Source: Bacteroidota bacterium (lineage in GTDB: Bacteria; Bacteroidota; Bacteroidia; Bacteroidales; UBA1556). From it: a stretch of DNA of 5,906 nt. Shown piece by piece: positions 5,764 through 5,906 of the stretch. The notes under the pieces are model-generated. The model did not search any database, was not told the origin of the DNA, and saw only the letters and a program-made list of their open reading frames with translations. Within the stretch, counting starts at the first letter, position 1; every line of letters starts with the position of its first letter. The stretch spans positions 1 through 5,906 of the forward strand of contig QNXT01000206.1 of NCBI GenBank assembly GCA_003973505.1, in the 5' to 3' direction. The translations under genes were made by a program, and so were the position numbers.

Positions 5764-5782
5764 CTCAGTCTCTCCACCTCTC
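5751..5782 (-). repeat. Right arm of S23 cassette 2 inverted repeat
   Basis: This contiguous 32-base arm has an inner 20 bases complementary to 5141-5160 and an outer 12 bases (TCTCCACCTCTC) complementary to 5115-5126. On the left the two halves are separated by 14 extra bases (5127-5140). The outer end overlaps the gpmI stop codon (5781-5783). Confidence 0.85.
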
Positions 5783-5906
5783 AGTCCAATAAATCCACCC
5801 CAGTCATACTCTCTGGCACCGCAACACCCATCATACCCATCATAGTAGGAGCAATATCAGCCAAGCGTCCATCCTTCATCTTCAATTCCTCTGAATTTCC
5901 ATCTTT
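5781..5906 (-). CDS. gpmI: Phosphoglycerate mutase, 2,3-bisphosphoglycerate-independent (C-terminal end only)
   Basis: The last 41 codons and the stop (TGA, complement of 5781-5783) are visible; the gene continues beyond the window. The stretch GRLADIAPTMMGMMGVAVPESMTG is the characteristic C-terminus of cofactor-independent phosphoglycerate mutase, which interconverts 3- and 2-phosphoglycerate in glycolysis using two metal ions; the usual form is L-A-D-I-A-P-T with M-T-G near the end. It is a core cytoplasmic enzyme unrelated to the polysaccharide genes and converges on the Wzi gene. The stop codon lies at the edge of the cassette 2 inverted repeat, so the final residues (GVDLLD) or the stop may have been set by the insertion. 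The metal-binding residues are outside the window. Confidence 0.85.
   Translation of the reverse strand, partial: KDGNSEELKMKDGRLADIAPTMMGMMGVAVPESMTGVDLLD

Larger units (their letters stand above)
5115..5782 (+). mobile_element. Candidate S23 cassette 2: four-helix-bundle gene inside complex inverted repeats
   Basis: The outermost 12 bases pair perfectly (5115-5126 with 5771-5782), as do 20 bases further in (5141-5160 with 5751-5770) and 12 of 14 bases at 5201-5214 with 5745-5758. The left arm is longer than the right because of extra 8-bp tandem units. The S23 gene (5316-5687) lies between the arms. The cassette starts 3 bases after the Wzi stop codon and reaches into the gpmI stop codon, so it fills the gap between two convergent genes. 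Its repeat sequence is unrelated to that of cassette 1. Transcripts could fold into a long stem, perhaps doubling as a bidirectional terminator. Mobility is inferred, not shown. Confidence 0.55.

Overview
The window looks like an accessory, surface-polysaccharide-associated stretch of a low-GC member of the Bacteroidota (Flavobacteriia-like). The pointers are the AT-rich composition, promoter boxes of the TAnnTTTG type (463-470 and 1757-1764), little sign of Shine-Dalgarno sequences, a Wzi-like outer-membrane barrel ending in phenylalanine, and four-helix-bundle S23-type genes. The assignment is inferred from these traits, not from a marker gene.

Layout. 1-376 (minus strand) is the broken remainder of a GHKL/HSP90-like ATPase. 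It is cut on its N-terminal side by a complete IS4-family insertion sequence (377-1680, 12-bp terminal inverted repeats, one intact DDE transposase with the YREK signature). The ATPase does not resume on the other side of the IS and no target-site duplication is visible, so the junction has been rearranged since insertion. From 1787 follow two surface-polysaccharide genes on the plus strand: an unusual sugar transferase (1787-2821), in which a methyltransferase-like domain replaces the usual membrane helix, and a Wzi-family capsule assembly barrel (to 5111). The last 126 bases are the 3' end of gpmI (phosphoglycerate mutase) on the minus strand, converging on the Wzi gene.

The most interesting part is what surrounds the Wzi gene. 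Two diverged genes (roughly 57% identical in protein, counted by eye) for 23S-rRNA-intervening-sequence-type (S23, PF05635/TIGR02436) four-helix-bundle proteins lie one before and one after it. Each is enclosed by its own inverted repeat, and the two repeats are unrelated in sequence. Cassette 1 (2839-3437, 599 bp) has 35-bp arms matching at 28 positions. Its right arm is read as part of the Wzi signal-peptide region. Cassette 2 (5115-5782, 668 bp) has a 12-bp plus a 20-bp perfect arm pair. Its left arm is expanded by an 8-bp tandem repeat, and it fills the whole gap between the Wzi stop codon and the gpmI stop codon. The arrangement (S23 ORF inside an inverted repeat, about 600-700 bp in all) recalls the intervening sequences of Leptospira and Coxiella 23S rRNA genes, but here it sits between protein-coding genes. 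I propose that these are IVS-like mobile or RNA-structured cassettes. That is inference and can be tested by comparison with empty sites.
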